This document shows positions 24,267-32,559 of a stretch of DNA of 39,694 nt, piece by piece (position 1 is the first letter of the stretch; every line of letters begins with the position of its first letter). The DNA is from JBMOPD01 sp049323615 (GTDB taxonomy: Bacteria > Bacillota > Desulfotomaculia > Desulfotomaculales > Desulfocucumaceae): the NCBI GenBank assembly GCA_049323615.1, contig JBMOPD010000062.1, positions 1 through 39,694 of the forward strand. Direction: 5' to 3'. Under the pieces are notes generated by a model. That model was not told where the DNA came from and made no database searches. It saw only the letters and a list, made by a program, of their open reading frames with translations. The position numbers were made by a program, and so were the translations under genes.

Positions 24267-25463
24267 TTACCCCTGTGACGCGCTGCGGGCCACCGTTCTG
24301 AAAACCAGCCATAGAATCAGCGTCACCAGCCAGGTCAAAGTTATGGTAAAGGATCCCGCCGCCGTGAACCCCCAGCGGTCGGCTACCAGTCCCAGCACCA
24401 GCGGACCCAGGGCCAGCCCGCCGTCGGCGATAAACCTGTTCAGGGCCGTCATCCAGCCCATCCTGGCCGCCGGTGTGAGGTCTCCCAGGAGGGTAAGGGG
24501 CAGGTTGTTGCCCATCCTGCCGATGGCAAATACCAGCACGGCAATGAGGAATATCCAGTAATTGACGGCAAAGTACATCACCACAATGCCCACCCCGGCC
24601 GTGGCCAAACACGGGACAAGGACGGTTATCCGGCCGTACCGGTCGGAAAGTATCCCCCCTGCCAGGCTGACCAGGAACCTCATGAAGACCCCGAGGGTGA
24701 TGATCAGCCCCAGGAGGTCGGGCTGCAGTCCCAGGACCATGCTGCCGTAAAGGGGAATGATGGTGTTGTTGAAGCCTTCCATGGCGAAAAGCATGATGAA
24801 GGTGACCAGGTTGACCGTCACTATGGCCGGTATGTTCAGTTTGCCTTCTTCCCCGGCCCGGCTGCCGGCGGATTGCTTTTCGGCTGGCCCCGCCGCCTTG
24901 ATCCCGGCCCGGCGGCCGGGATCAAGCAGTGCCGCTAAAACGGCGGCCAGGGCCACCAGGGCGGTAACGGCACAAAATATAAAAGTTACCCGCCAGCCCC
25001 ACCTGGCCCCGATCATGCCCCCCACGGCCGGCCCGATTCCTATCCCCCCCAGGAAAAAACCCTGAAAGATGCCCAGTACCTTTCCCCGGTTGCTGTAGTC
25101 GCTGTGCCTGTTCAAATGCGTCAGGACCACCACATTTGTGGTGGCCGATCCCATTCCGGCTATAAACCTCCCCAGGACCAGCATCGGATACCCTGTGGCC
25201 AGTGCCGAGCACAGGGACCCGGCGGACACCAGGGTCACCCCTATGGCCGTGCCCGTTACCGAGTGGAGCCTTTGCGCAATTACACCCCCGGGTAAATCAA
25301 AAATAAGCCTGGCCAGCCCGAAGGCGGCCATCACCAGGCCAGCAGCGGTCATGTTTATACTGAAATACGACTTGATGTCCGGCAGCACCGGACCCACAAC
25401 CCCCAACCCTATCTGCACGAAAAAAACGGCCAGAAAGTAGTTAAGGTACCGCAAAGTGATCAT
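24267..25463 (-). CDS. MFS transporter
   Basis: 398 residues, about twelve membrane segments. The first loop has DLPGGVIAQRLHSV (MFS motif A region), helix 4-5 has GRFIAGMGSATTN, and the second-half loop GILSDRYGRITVLVP repeats motif A. A charged cytoplasmic loop between helices 6 and 7 is rich in Ala/Gly/Lys. It differs from the Fsr-type carrier at 3227-4405. Probably a drug/metabolite exporter or a second uptake route for the operon's substrate; no evidence decides. ATG with GGAG seven bases upstream, and a heptamer array just before it. Confidence 0.85.
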   Translation of the reverse strand: MITLRYLNYFLAVFFVQIGLGVVGPVLPDIKSYFSINMTAAGLVMAAFGLARLIFDLPGGVIAQRLHSVTGTAIGVTLVSAGSLCSALATGYPMLVLGRFIAGMGSATTNVVVLTHLNRHSDYSNRGKVLGIFQGFFLGGIGIGPAVGGMIGARWGWRVTFIFCAVTALVALAAVLAALLDPGRRAGIKAAGPAEKQSAGSRAGEEGKLNIPAIVTVNLVTFIMLFAMEGFNNTIIPLYGSMVLGLQPDLLGLIITLGVFMRFLVSLAGGILSDRYGRITVLVPCLATAGVGIVVMYFAVNYWIFLIAVLVFAIGRMGNNLPLTLLGDLTPAARMGWMTALNRFIADGGLALGPLVLGLVADRWGFTAAGSFTITLTWLVTLILWLVFRTVARSASQG

Positions 25464-25486
25464 TTTAATTCTCCATGACTAAAGAG

Positions 25487-25537
25487 AGGAATTGGGGATT
25501 AGGGGTTGGGGGTTAGGGATTGGGGATTGGGGGAATT
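25487..25537. repeat. Heptamer array (GGGGATT type), G-quadruplex-prone
   Basis: Six 7-base units: AGGAATT, GGGGATT, AGGGGTT, GGGGGTT, AGGGATT, GGGGATT, then GGGGGAATT. Runs of three to five G at regular spacing make it a candidate G-quadruplex on the plus strand, which is the non-template strand relative to neither gene; the mRNA of the operon would carry the C-rich copy. Confidence 0.85.
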
Positions 25538-25600
25538 GATGTTAAGAGAGTTCAATTGCCTTTTCCCCAGATCCCGTTCCCGGCCCTTGAGTCCCTTTTA

Positions 25601-25638
25601 TTCTGGATTCTGGATTCTGAATTCTGGATTCTGGATTC
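25601..25638. repeat. Heptamer array (TTCTGGA type)
   Basis: Five units in register, TTCTGGA, TTCTGGA, TTCTGAA, TTCTGGA, TTCTGGA, plus TTC. It follows the stop of the zinc dehydrogenase gene (minus strand) by about 26 bases and precedes the G-rich array in the same 201-base gap. Confidence 0.88.
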
Positions 25639-25664
25639 CACTTACGTTATCAGCCCGGGAGTAA

Positions 25665-26690
25665 TTACGGTTTCAGCACTATTTTCAGGCCCTCTTTCCG
25701 GTCCATCTTGGCAAAGCCCATTTCCCACTCCTTCAGGGGCAGGATGTCCGAGATCACGGCCTCGGTATTGACCAAGCCGCGGCTCAAAAAGTTCAGGGCC
25801 CTCTGCTTGGCCGTAAAGGTGGTGCCCACCGTGCCGATCACTTCCAGTCCCTTGTTTACAATAATGTCGGTGTTGTAATTGACGGGCTTTCCGGTCAGGC
25901 CGATCTGGACCATTTTGCCGCACTTGCGCAGCAGCTGCAGGCCCAGTTCCATGGCCGGGGCCGCCCCGGAGCATTCGGCCACCACGTCGGCGCCATATCC
26001 CATTGACAGTTCGCCGACCACCCCGGCCACATCTTCCTGCTGAATGTTCACCGCCGCGTCGACGCCCATTGACTTGGCCAGGTCCAGGCGCTTCCGGTCG
26101 GCGTTCAGGCCGCACACCACCACGATGCCCCCCAGGGCCTTGGCCACCTGGGCCGAAAGCAGCCCCATGGGGCCTGGACCCATGATCACCACCACGTCTC
26201 CGGAGGCCACCGACGCCCTCTCGTACAGGGCGTGAGTCACGGTAAACAGCGGCTCGGTGACCGCCCCGGCGGCGAAACTGACATTATCGGGGAGGACGGT
26301 CAGCCTTTCTTCCCTGGTCACATAGTATTTGGCAAAGCCGCCGTTGCCGTGGCGGCCCACCATTTTGCGCTCCACGCAGTACCGCGGATAGCCGCTCATG
26401 CAGAACCGGCAGTGGCCGCAGAGGTGGGCGTGGGTTTCCGAAGTAACCCTGGCGCCTGTCTTGACCGATTTTACCCCCTCGCCCAGTTCCACCACCACTC
26501 CGCTCAGCTCATGCCCCATGATTACGGGGATGGCGCAGTCGATGGTCCCGTGGTAAATGTGCATGTCGGTGCCGCAGATGCCGCAGGCCTTTATTTCAAT
26601 CAATACCTCCCCCGGCCCGGGAGAAGGATCGGGCATTTCTTTCAATTCTATATTTCCGGGGCCAGCCTGAGTCTTTACCAACGCCAGCAT
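25665..26690 (-). CDS. Zinc-dependent alcohol/polyol dehydrogenase (MDR family)
   Basis: 341 residues, typical length. Catalytic-zinc ligands are the Cys in ACGICGTDMHIYHG near residue 38 and the His/Glu in GHELSGVVVELG near 65; structural-zinc cysteines are in HLCGHCRFCMSGYPRYC near 92-110. A Rossmann segment VVVIMGPGPMGLLSAQVAK near 170 binds NAD(P). The pattern is closest to sorbitol/threonine dehydrogenases. It oxidises a secondary alcohol or reduces a ketone in the operon's pathway. Start at 26690 is set by AAAAGGTGG eight bases upstream; the frame is open far beyond it without a site. Confidence 0.88.
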   Translation of the reverse strand: MLALVKTQAGPGNIELKEMPDPSPGPGEVLIEIKACGICGTDMHIYHGTIDCAIPVIMGHELSGVVVELGEGVKSVKTGARVTSETHAHLCGHCRFCMSGYPRYCVERKMVGRHGNGGFAKYYVTREERLTVLPDNVSFAAGAVTEPLFTVTHALYERASVASGDVVVIMGPGPMGLLSAQVAKALGGIVVVCGLNADRKRLDLAKSMGVDAAVNIQQEDVAGVVGELSMGYGADVVAECSGAAPAMELGLQLLRKCGKMVQIGLTGKPVNYNTDIIVNKGLEVIGTVGTTFTAKQRALNFLSRGLVNTEAVISDILPLKEWEMGFAKMDRKEGLKIVLKP

Positions 26691-26712
26691 TTTAACTACC
26701 ACCTTTTTTGAG

Positions 26713-26740
26713 CGGGGGCGGGGCTTTAAGCCCGCCCCCG
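26713..26740. other. GC-rich intra-operon hairpin
   Basis: CGGGGGCGGG (26713-26722) pairs exactly with CCCGCCCCCG (26731-26740); with an extra inner GCTT/AAGC the stem is 13 pairs with one bulge. It sits between the racemase-family stop and the dehydrogenase start. No T run follows on the minus strand, so it is more likely an mRNA-stabilising or partial-stop element. Confidence 0.6.
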
Positions 26741-26767
26741 ACCATTTACTGAATGAGATTAAGTTAT

Positions 26768-27532
26768 TTACCTGGGCAGCACCGAATCCATGTCCCTTGG
26801 CTCTATGGACGGGAAAATCAGCGGGCTGTGGCGCAGGCCCGTGCGCACCATGAATTTGGCGAACATTACCGCCGCCCCCATGGGGAATATTATGGGCACG
26901 TCGTAATTCTTTCTTTCCTTCAGTCTCTTGCGTACTTCGGGGATCATCCAGGAAAGCGAGGTGCACCCGAATACCAGGGTGTCCGCCCCGTCTATCTCGA
27001 TGGCCCGGACGCACTGGGTGTATATCTTTTCGTAGTGCTCTTCCGGGTTGGTCTTGAACTGGACCTTGGGCACCGGCGTCTCGATGGAGCGGATTGAGGC
27101 CAGCTTGTGCTCCAGCCCGTAGACCCGGGCATTCTCACGGATGTGGAAAACCATGGCCTCCAGGGTGTCTATGATGGAAAACTTGTTGCAGATCAGCGAG
27201 GCCATGTGCATGGCCGACTGGCCGCACCCCAGAACCGGAATTGGAGATACTTCCCGGGCCGGAAGCAGCACCGGGTCCATAAAGCCCTGGATCACAATGG
27301 CGTCGTATTTTCCGCTGTGGCCGGCTTCCTTTACCCTCTGCAGGATGCCCCAGGCCACCTGCACAAAATGTTCCCTGTTTTCAACAATGGGGCCTTCCGG
27401 GCCGGGATCGTAGTCCCACACCACGTCGTCCAGCAGCCCCAGCTCCTCCATCCAGTTGATCAGAGAGTAGGAGTATTCGGTGGATTTGGTGTGGCGGGAA
27501 GTGCGAATGAAGTGAATCCTGATCTTGTCCAT
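26768..27532 (-). CDS. Asp/Glu/hydantoin racemase superfamily protein
   Basis: 254 residues. Two cysteines at the expected places for the two-base mechanism of the Asp/Glu racemase superfamily: VLGCGQSAMHMASL near residue 100 and LVFGCTSLSWM near 190, each followed by the small polar residues that bind the carboxylate. Members include hydantoin racemase, maleate cis-trans isomerase and arylmalonate decarboxylase. The N-terminus (KIRIHFIRTSRH) is unlike classical glutamate racemase. In context with deacylase, aminotransferase and amidohydrolase genes it could interconvert enantiomers of an amino acid derivative. Start at 27532 has AAGGAGGC six bases upstream. Confidence 0.8.
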   Translation of the reverse strand: MDKIRIHFIRTSRHTKSTEYSYSLINWMEELGLLDDVVWDYDPGPEGPIVENREHFVQVAWGILQRVKEAGHSGKYDAIVIQGFMDPVLLPAREVSPIPVLGCGQSAMHMASLICNKFSIIDTLEAMVFHIRENARVYGLEHKLASIRSIETPVPKVQFKTNPEEHYEKIYTQCVRAIEIDGADTLVFGCTSLSWMIPEVRKRLKERKNYDVPIIFPMGAAVMFAKFMVRTGLRHSPLIFPSIEPRDMDSVLPR

Positions 27533-27638
27533 CAACTTGCCTCCTTGAAAGGCTTCTTTATTCTGTCGGGCCCCCATCATAACTGAAGCTGATCATCATT
27601 TCCGGGGGTTCAAACCTGGTCGCTTCGCCCCGTCTTTG

Positions 27639-28643
27639 TTACTTTTTCTTGAGTACTCCCATTTCGGTAAGCACTTCTTTATACATCTTGTCCTGCTCGT
27701 CCAGGTACTTGCCGAATTCCTGGCTGCCGCAGTAAACGTCGCTGATCATGTTGTCGTTGAGGTACTTTTTCCAGGCCTCGGTCTGGGTAACTTTTTTAAA
27801 TACATCCTCCCAGTACTTGACCGCTTCCGGAGACATGCCCTTGGGCCCCGACACGGCCCTGAAGGACTGGAAGACGACATCTATGCCCTGCTCCTTAAGA
27901 GTGGGCACATCCGGCAGTTTGGGCAGGCGCTTTTCCGAAGCTATGCCGATCAGGCGGACCTTGCCGGCCTCCACCTGGCCGATGACTTCGCTGGGGTTGA
28001 CCGAAACGAAGTCCACGTTGCCGCCCAGCAGCGCCACGATGTTTTCCCCGCCGCCTTTGAAGGAAACGATGTTGAACTGGGCTCCGGTGGCCTTGGAGAT
28101 GAGGAAGTCAAGAACGGTGTCGGCCGCACCCAGAACGCCGGTGCCGTGGCTTATGCTCTTGGGAGCCTTCTTGGCGGCCGCGATCAGGTCGGACATGGAT
28201 TTATACGGGGAGTCGGCCCTTACGGCAACAACACTCTCTTCGGCGATCACCCGGCATACGGGGGTGAAGTCCTTGTAGCCGACGCCCAGGTTGTTGCGCA
28301 AGGGAGTGGTTAATGTGCTGGGCTGGGAGGTAATCAGTATATGGTTGTCCCCCTCTTTGCCGGACACGTACCCCATGGCCACCGCTCCGCTGCCGCCCAC
28401 CTTGTTGACCACGTTGACCGGCTGGGAGGAGAGCTTTTCCTTGTTGATAATATCGGCGGCGGTACGGATAAACAGGTCCACCCCGTCGCCGGGGTTGGTA
28501 TGTACCACAAATTCCACGGGCTTGGAGGGATAGGACGATTTTCCGGATGATTTTTCCTGGTCCTTGCCCCCGCAGCCGCTTAAGGCTGCGGCCAGAATGG
28601 ACAAAATGCCGAATATAACTATAAAGCGCATTTTTCCTTTCAT
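27639..28643 (-). CDS. TctC-family substrate-binding lipoprotein, copy 2
   Basis: 334 residues. Lipobox ALSGC with the lipidated cysteine at residue 24. YPSKPVEFVVHTNPGDG and NVVNKVGGSGAVAMGYV are the two substrate-carboxylate-binding loops of the TctC/Bug family; LKEQGIDVVFQSFRAVSGPKG is the family's C-terminal hinge block. Bug proteins bind carboxylates such as citrate, aspartate or aromatic acids. It resembles the TctC at 29957-30973 over the whole length but has diverged (for example ALSGC versus AAAGC and SISHG versus SVNQGG). Start has AAGGAAGG nine bases upstream. A GC-rich hairpin precedes it, so its expression may differ from the upstream genes. Confidence 0.9.
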   Translation of the reverse strand: MKGKMRFIVIFGILSILAAALSGCGGKDQEKSSGKSSYPSKPVEFVVHTNPGDGVDLFIRTAADIINKEKLSSQPVNVVNKVGGSGAVAMGYVSGKEGDNHILITSQPSTLTTPLRNNLGVGYKDFTPVCRVIAEESVVAVRADSPYKSMSDLIAAAKKAPKSISHGTGVLGAADTVLDFLISKATGAQFNIVSFKGGGENIVALLGGNVDFVSVNPSEVIGQVEAGKVRLIGIASEKRLPKLPDVPTLKEQGIDVVFQSFRAVSGPKGMSPEAVKYWEDVFKKVTQTEAWKKYLNDNMISDVYCGSQEFGKYLDEQDKMYKEVLTEMGVLKKK

Positions 28644-28681
28644 TAACTGTCCTTCCTTTCTCGCAGATTTATTGCGGCTGT

Positions 28682-28721
28682 CCGCCGCCCGGCGCTTTGA
28701 AGCACAGCGCCCGGGCGGCGG
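28682..28721. other. Long GC-rich intra-operon hairpin
   Basis: CCGCCGCCCGGCGCT (28682-28696) pairs with AGCGCCCGGGCGGCGG (28706-28721) over about 15 pairs with one bulge. It lies in the 95-base gap between the M20 stop and the second TctC start. Not followed by a T run on the minus strand. Confidence 0.65.
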
Positions 28722-28738
28722 GCCACAAAGGTCCGTTC

Positions 28739-29935
28739 TTAAGCCTTTGTTGCCTTCAATATGGTGACGGCGTACATCTTGGCCATGTTGTACAGCCTGT
28801 CCAGGATGACGAACTCGTTGGGCAGGTGGGCCTCCCAGATGGCGCCCGGGCCGAAGAAGACACCCTGGGCCCCCAGCCGGTTGAAGTGGTATACCGCCCC
28901 GGGGGATTCAATGCCGGCCCCGAAGGGGGCGTCAGTGCCCATTACGTACTTGAACGCCTCCTGGACGTGCCTGACTATTTTGGCATCCAGCGGTGTCTCG
29001 CACACTTCCCGGCCCGCCCCCGGCAGGATATCCAGGGTAACCTCCAGTTCCGGGTCTTCTTTTTTAAGCCGGTCCAGGACGGCCTGCAGTTCGGACTTGA
29101 CGCCCTCTACGGTCTGCCCCGGCACCAGCCGCACGTCGAAGGTGGCCTTGCAGTGCCCGGCCACCGCGTTGGGCACCGACCCGCCCTGGATGGTGGAAAA
29201 GGCGATGGTGCTGTCGCCCAGGATGTCATGGGGCACAAAAGTATGCTTGGCGTTGTTCAGGGCGTCGACCACTTTTACCATCTTGATGATGGCATTTACT
29301 CCCTGCTCGGGCACGCTGGCGTGCACGGCCTTGCCTTTGACGCTGACCTCAAACCAGATCCTGCCCTTGAACAGCCTGATTATCTGGAAGCCGGAGGGCT
29401 CGCAGGCGATGACCATGTCGCCGCCGATCAGTCCCTTCTCCTCCAGGTACTTGATCCCCCAGATGTCTCCGGTCTCACCGTCGGCCGCCGCCAGGAATAC
29501 CACCCGGCCCGGGATCTCGGCGCCGGTTTCCACCAGGGCCCTGGCCGCAGCCAGCATGGCCGCCAGGCCGCTCTTGGTGTCGGCGGCGCCGCGGCCGTAC
29601 ATCTTCCCGTCCACTATGGTCCCCTTCAGCGGCGGGGTGCGCCATTCCTTTTCTTCCTCCTCGCGGACCGGAACCACGTCCAGGTGGGCGTAGAGGGTGA
29701 TGGTGGGCCCGTTGCCGTTTCCGATGCGGCCGATCACGTTCCTGCGGCCCTCCACCGGCTCCACTATTTCAATGTCAGTGATCCCTATGTCCCGCATTTC
29801 CTTTTCCACCCGGCGGGAAATCCGGCTGACGTCCCCCGGGGGGTTGGCGCTGGGGATTTCAATTAACTCCTTTAACAGGTTGACAACATACTCCCGGTCA
29901 ATCTTTTCGGTAACCTTTTTAAACAACTGGTCCAT
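28739..29935 (-). CDS. M20-family amidohydrolase/deacylase with altered catalytic motif
   Basis: 398 residues of the ArgE/DapE/CPG2 type. Metal ligands are visible in YAHLDVVPV (HxD) near residue 85, and in YGRGAADTKSG (Asp) near 117. The next block normally reads DEE, with the first Glu the catalytic base and the second a metal ligand; here it is AADGETGDIWG, so the base position is Gly while the ligand Glu remains. A dimerisation domain follows (ISV-type KGKAVHASVPEQGVNA). Final His ligand in IWEAHLPNEF. Members remove N-acyl groups from amino acids. The altered motif may mean another residue provides the base or activity is reduced. Start at 29935 with AAGGAGC seven bases upstream. Confidence 0.85.
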   Translation of the reverse strand: MDQLFKKVTEKIDREYVVNLLKELIEIPSANPPGDVSRISRRVEKEMRDIGITDIEIVEPVEGRRNVIGRIGNGNGPTITLYAHLDVVPVREEEEKEWRTPPLKGTIVDGKMYGRGAADTKSGLAAMLAAARALVETGAEIPGRVVFLAAADGETGDIWGIKYLEEKGLIGGDMVIACEPSGFQIIRLFKGRIWFEVSVKGKAVHASVPEQGVNAIIKMVKVVDALNNAKHTFVPHDILGDSTIAFSTIQGGSVPNAVAGHCKATFDVRLVPGQTVEGVKSELQAVLDRLKKEDPELEVTLDILPGAGREVCETPLDAKIVRHVQEAFKYVMGTDAPFGAGIESPGAVYHFNRLGAQGVFFGPGAIWEAHLPNEFVILDRLYNMAKMYAVTILKATKA

Positions 29936-29956
29936 CAGCAAGCTCCTTCCACGCTG

Positions 29957-30973
29957 CTATTTTCCCTGCAGTCCCATTTCCTTGTAAACATTCTTGTACA
30001 GCTCGTTCTGCCGGTCCAGGTAGGCCGCGAAATCCGCGCTGTTCTTGAAGTTTGGGGTCAGGGAGTTGTCTTTTATATATTTTTTCCAGGTCTCGCTTTC
30101 CATTGCCTTCTTCATATACTGCTCCAGGCTGGCCAGGGCTTCCTTGGAAATATCCTTGGGCGCCGCCACGCCGCGGAAGGACTGGAACACCACGTCAATG
30201 CCCTGCTCCTTCAGGGTGGGCACATCGGGGTAGGCTTCCAGCCGCTTGTCGCTGGCCACCGCCACAAGGCGCATCTTTTTGGCCTCCACCTGGCCGGCCA
30301 CCTCTGCGGGGTTCATGGCGATAAAGTCGCAGTTGCCGCCCAGCAGGGCCACCACGGCCTCGCCGCCGCCCTTGAAGGTGATGAAGTTGAATTTAACCCC
30401 GGTAGCCTTTTCGATCAGGTAGCCCAGTATCGAGTCCGAGCCCCCGTACACGCCGCCGCCCTGGTTCACCGACTTGGGCTGCTTTTTGGCGGCCTCGATA
30501 ATGTCCTTCATGCTTTTATAAGGCGATTCATTGCGCACGGCCACCACCATTTCATCGGTGACCAGCAGGGCCACGGGAGTGAAATCCTTGTATGTTACGC
30601 CCAGATTGTTCCGCAGGGGCGTTGTTAAAAGGCTCACCTGGGCCGGCATAAGATAGTGGGGATCTCCGGCCTTGGCCTGCAAATAGCCCATCATTACGGC
30701 GCCGCTGCCGCCCACCTTGTTCACCACGTTGATGGGCTGCTTGACAATCCCGTCCTTGGTCAATGTGTCGGCCAGCGTGCGCATGAATATGTCGGCGCCG
30801 TCGCCGGGGTTGGTGTGGGCTACGAATTCCAGCGGCTTTGAGGGAAATGAATCCTTGCCTTTACCCGCATCCCCCGGCGCAGAAGCCTTCTGGGACTGGC
30901 AGCCGGCCGCCGCCAGCGCCAGGACTAAGACCATGACGACAGTAAATATTTTGTTTTTAAAGCCTGAGCGCAT
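29957..30973 (-). CDS. TctC-family substrate-binding lipoprotein, copy 1
   Basis: 338 residues, lipobox AAAGC with cysteine at residue 25, then the family blocks FPSKPLEFVAHTNPGDG, NVVNKVGGSGAVMMGY and FITFKGGGEAVVALLGGN. This is the extracytoplasmic receptor of a TTT transporter; its position directly after tctA (58 bases) is the usual order. Start at 30973 is fixed by GGAGGG seven to eight bases upstream and by the signal peptide. The second TctC in the operon shares these loops, so both probably deliver to the one TctAB pair. Confidence 0.9.
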   Translation of the reverse strand: MRSGFKNKIFTVVMVLVLALAAAGCQSQKASAPGDAGKGKDSFPSKPLEFVAHTNPGDGADIFMRTLADTLTKDGIVKQPINVVNKVGGSGAVMMGYLQAKAGDPHYLMPAQVSLLTTPLRNNLGVTYKDFTPVALLVTDEMVVAVRNESPYKSMKDIIEAAKKQPKSVNQGGGVYGGSDSILGYLIEKATGVKFNFITFKGGGEAVVALLGGNCDFIAMNPAEVAGQVEAKKMRLVAVASDKRLEAYPDVPTLKEQGIDVVFQSFRGVAAPKDISKEALASLEQYMKKAMESETWKKYIKDNSLTPNFKNSADFAAYLDRQNELYKNVYKEMGLQGK

Positions 30974-31031
30974 TTCATACCCTCCACATTCTGGTTTTAT
31001 CAATGGTTTCTGATAAATCAAACACATGGAT

Positions 31032-32528
31032 TTATGCAGCAGCCTTTTTAACACTCCACATTCTTTTGGCCAGCGGCGCGATAAACACCGCAAATATGCA
31101 CAGCATCAACATCAGGGCGATGGGCCTGTTGAAGAATATAAGCATGCTCCCGTGGGACATGGTCAGGGACTGGCTTAAGGCAGTCTCCACCATGGGACCC
31201 AGGATCAGGCCCAAAACTGCTGGCGCCGCTGGTATATCAAGCTTGTTCATGAAGTAGCCCACCACACCGAAGATAAGCATCAGCCATACCGGGAACAGGG
31301 TGTTGGTCAGGCTGTAGGCGCCGATCAGGCAGATTACAATAATCAAGGGGTAAAGAACCGCATAGGGGATTTTCAGCAAGCTGTTGAAGAAGGGCACCAG
31401 GGGCAGGGCCAGGGCGATGATCAGAAGGTTGCCTATATACATGCTGGCTATAACGCCCCAGGCTATATCCGGGTGCTGGGAGAAAAGCAGCGGGCCCGGA
31501 CGCAGCCCGTACATCATTAAAGCCCCCAGCAGCACGGCGGTGGCCCCGGACCCGGGCACCCCCAGGGTCAGCAGAGGCACCATCGACCCGCCGGTGGCGG
31601 CGTTGTTGGCGCTCTCCACGGCGGCTATACCCTCCACGGCGCCCTTGCCGAACCTCTGGGGCTCTTTGGAGCGGCCCCTTTCCACGGCATAGCTGAGGAA
31701 GGAGGCTATGGTGGGGCCGGCGCCGGGCAGCACGCCGATTACGAATCCCAGAACTGACCCTGTCCCCAGAGCGTACCGGCTTCTTTTGAAGTCTTCCCGT
31801 GACGGCCAGAGGTTTTTGATCTTCTCCTTGAGCTGATCCAGTTTGAGGTTCCTCTCCACGTTTACAAAGACCTCGCCGATGGCGAACAGGCCCATGGCCA
31901 CCACAATGAAGGGTATGCCGTCGGTAAGCTCCGGCGACCCGAAGGTTAGCCGGTAAAAGCCGCTGATGGGCTCGGTGCCGATGCTGCCTATCACCAGGCC
32001 GAATACCGCGCTTATAAAGCACTTGGTGATGGACGAGCTTCCGCCCACGAAGACAACGGCCATCAGGCCCAGGGTCATCAGGGCGAAGTACTCGGGCGGC
32101 CCGAACTGGATGGCCAGTCTGGTCAGCGGGGGGGCCAGCAGAGTCAGGCCCACCACGCTAAGCGTGCCGCCCAAGAATGAGGCAATCAGGCTCATCCTTA
32201 AGGCCACCGACGCCTTCCCCTGCATGGCCAGGGGGTAGCCCTCCACCGCGGTCATGACCGCCGAGTTTTCCCCGGGAGTGTTGATCAGCACCGAGGTTAT
32301 GGAACCTCCAAACATGGCCCCGTAATAAATGGCGGTAAGCATAATCAGCGCCGAAGCGGGGTCCATGCCGAAGGTCACCGGGAGAAGAATGGCAATGGCG
32401 GCGGACGGGCCCAGGCCGGGCAGGGCGCCCACCAGGAGCCCCAGCAGGGAGCCTACGGCCGCCATGAACAGGTTGAAGGGAGTGAACACCACCGCAAACC
32501 CCAGCGCCAGGTCTTGAAATATAGACAA
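31032..32528 (-). CDS. tctA: TctA large permease of a tripartite tricarboxylate transporter
   Basis: 498 residues with about twelve membrane helices. The typical TctA duplicated glycine-rich loops are present: LGLLVGALPGLGPSAAIAILLP near residue 28, and FVIGVLPGAGPTIASFLSYA near 255, with GGSITSVLINTPGENSAVMT in the first half. These line the transport path. The TTG start has GGAGGTG eight bases upstream. Together with TctB and two TctC proteins it forms a sodium- or proton-driven importer of carboxylates. The C-terminus can be compared directly with the TctA fragment at 20155-20493. Confidence 0.92.
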   Translation of the reverse strand: MSIFQDLALGFAVVFTPFNLFMAAVGSLLGLLVGALPGLGPSAAIAILLPVTFGMDPASALIMLTAIYYGAMFGGSITSVLINTPGENSAVMTAVEGYPLAMQGKASVALRMSLIASFLGGTLSVVGLTLLAPPLTRLAIQFGPPEYFALMTLGLMAVVFVGGSSSITKCFISAVFGLVIGSIGTEPISGFYRLTFGSPELTDGIPFIVVAMGLFAIGEVFVNVERNLKLDQLKEKIKNLWPSREDFKRSRYALGTGSVLGFVIGVLPGAGPTIASFLSYAVERGRSKEPQRFGKGAVEGIAAVESANNAATGGSMVPLLTLGVPGSGATAVLLGALMMYGLRPGPLLFSQHPDIAWGVIASMYIGNLLIIALALPLVPFFNSLLKIPYAVLYPLIIVICLIGAYSLTNTLFPVWLMLIFGVVGYFMNKLDIPAAPAVLGLILGPMVETALSQSLTMSHGSMLIFFNRPIALMLMLCIFAVFIAPLAKRMWSVKKAAA

Positions 32529-32559
32529 AAACAGTTCACCTCCTTTGCTTTAAGATCGT

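Noticed and set aside
21241..25638. CRISPR array
   Set aside because: The repeats are contiguous 7-base units with no spacers and no cas genes are present.
26691..27014. Extended N-terminus of the zinc dehydrogenase
   Set aside because: It overlaps the racemase-family gene in another frame and the dehydrogenase fold starts at 26690 with a good ribosome site.
27604..27625. GGGGGTTCAAACCTGG, like a tRNA T-arm
   Set aside because: The stem does not pair properly and no other tRNA arms are found around it.
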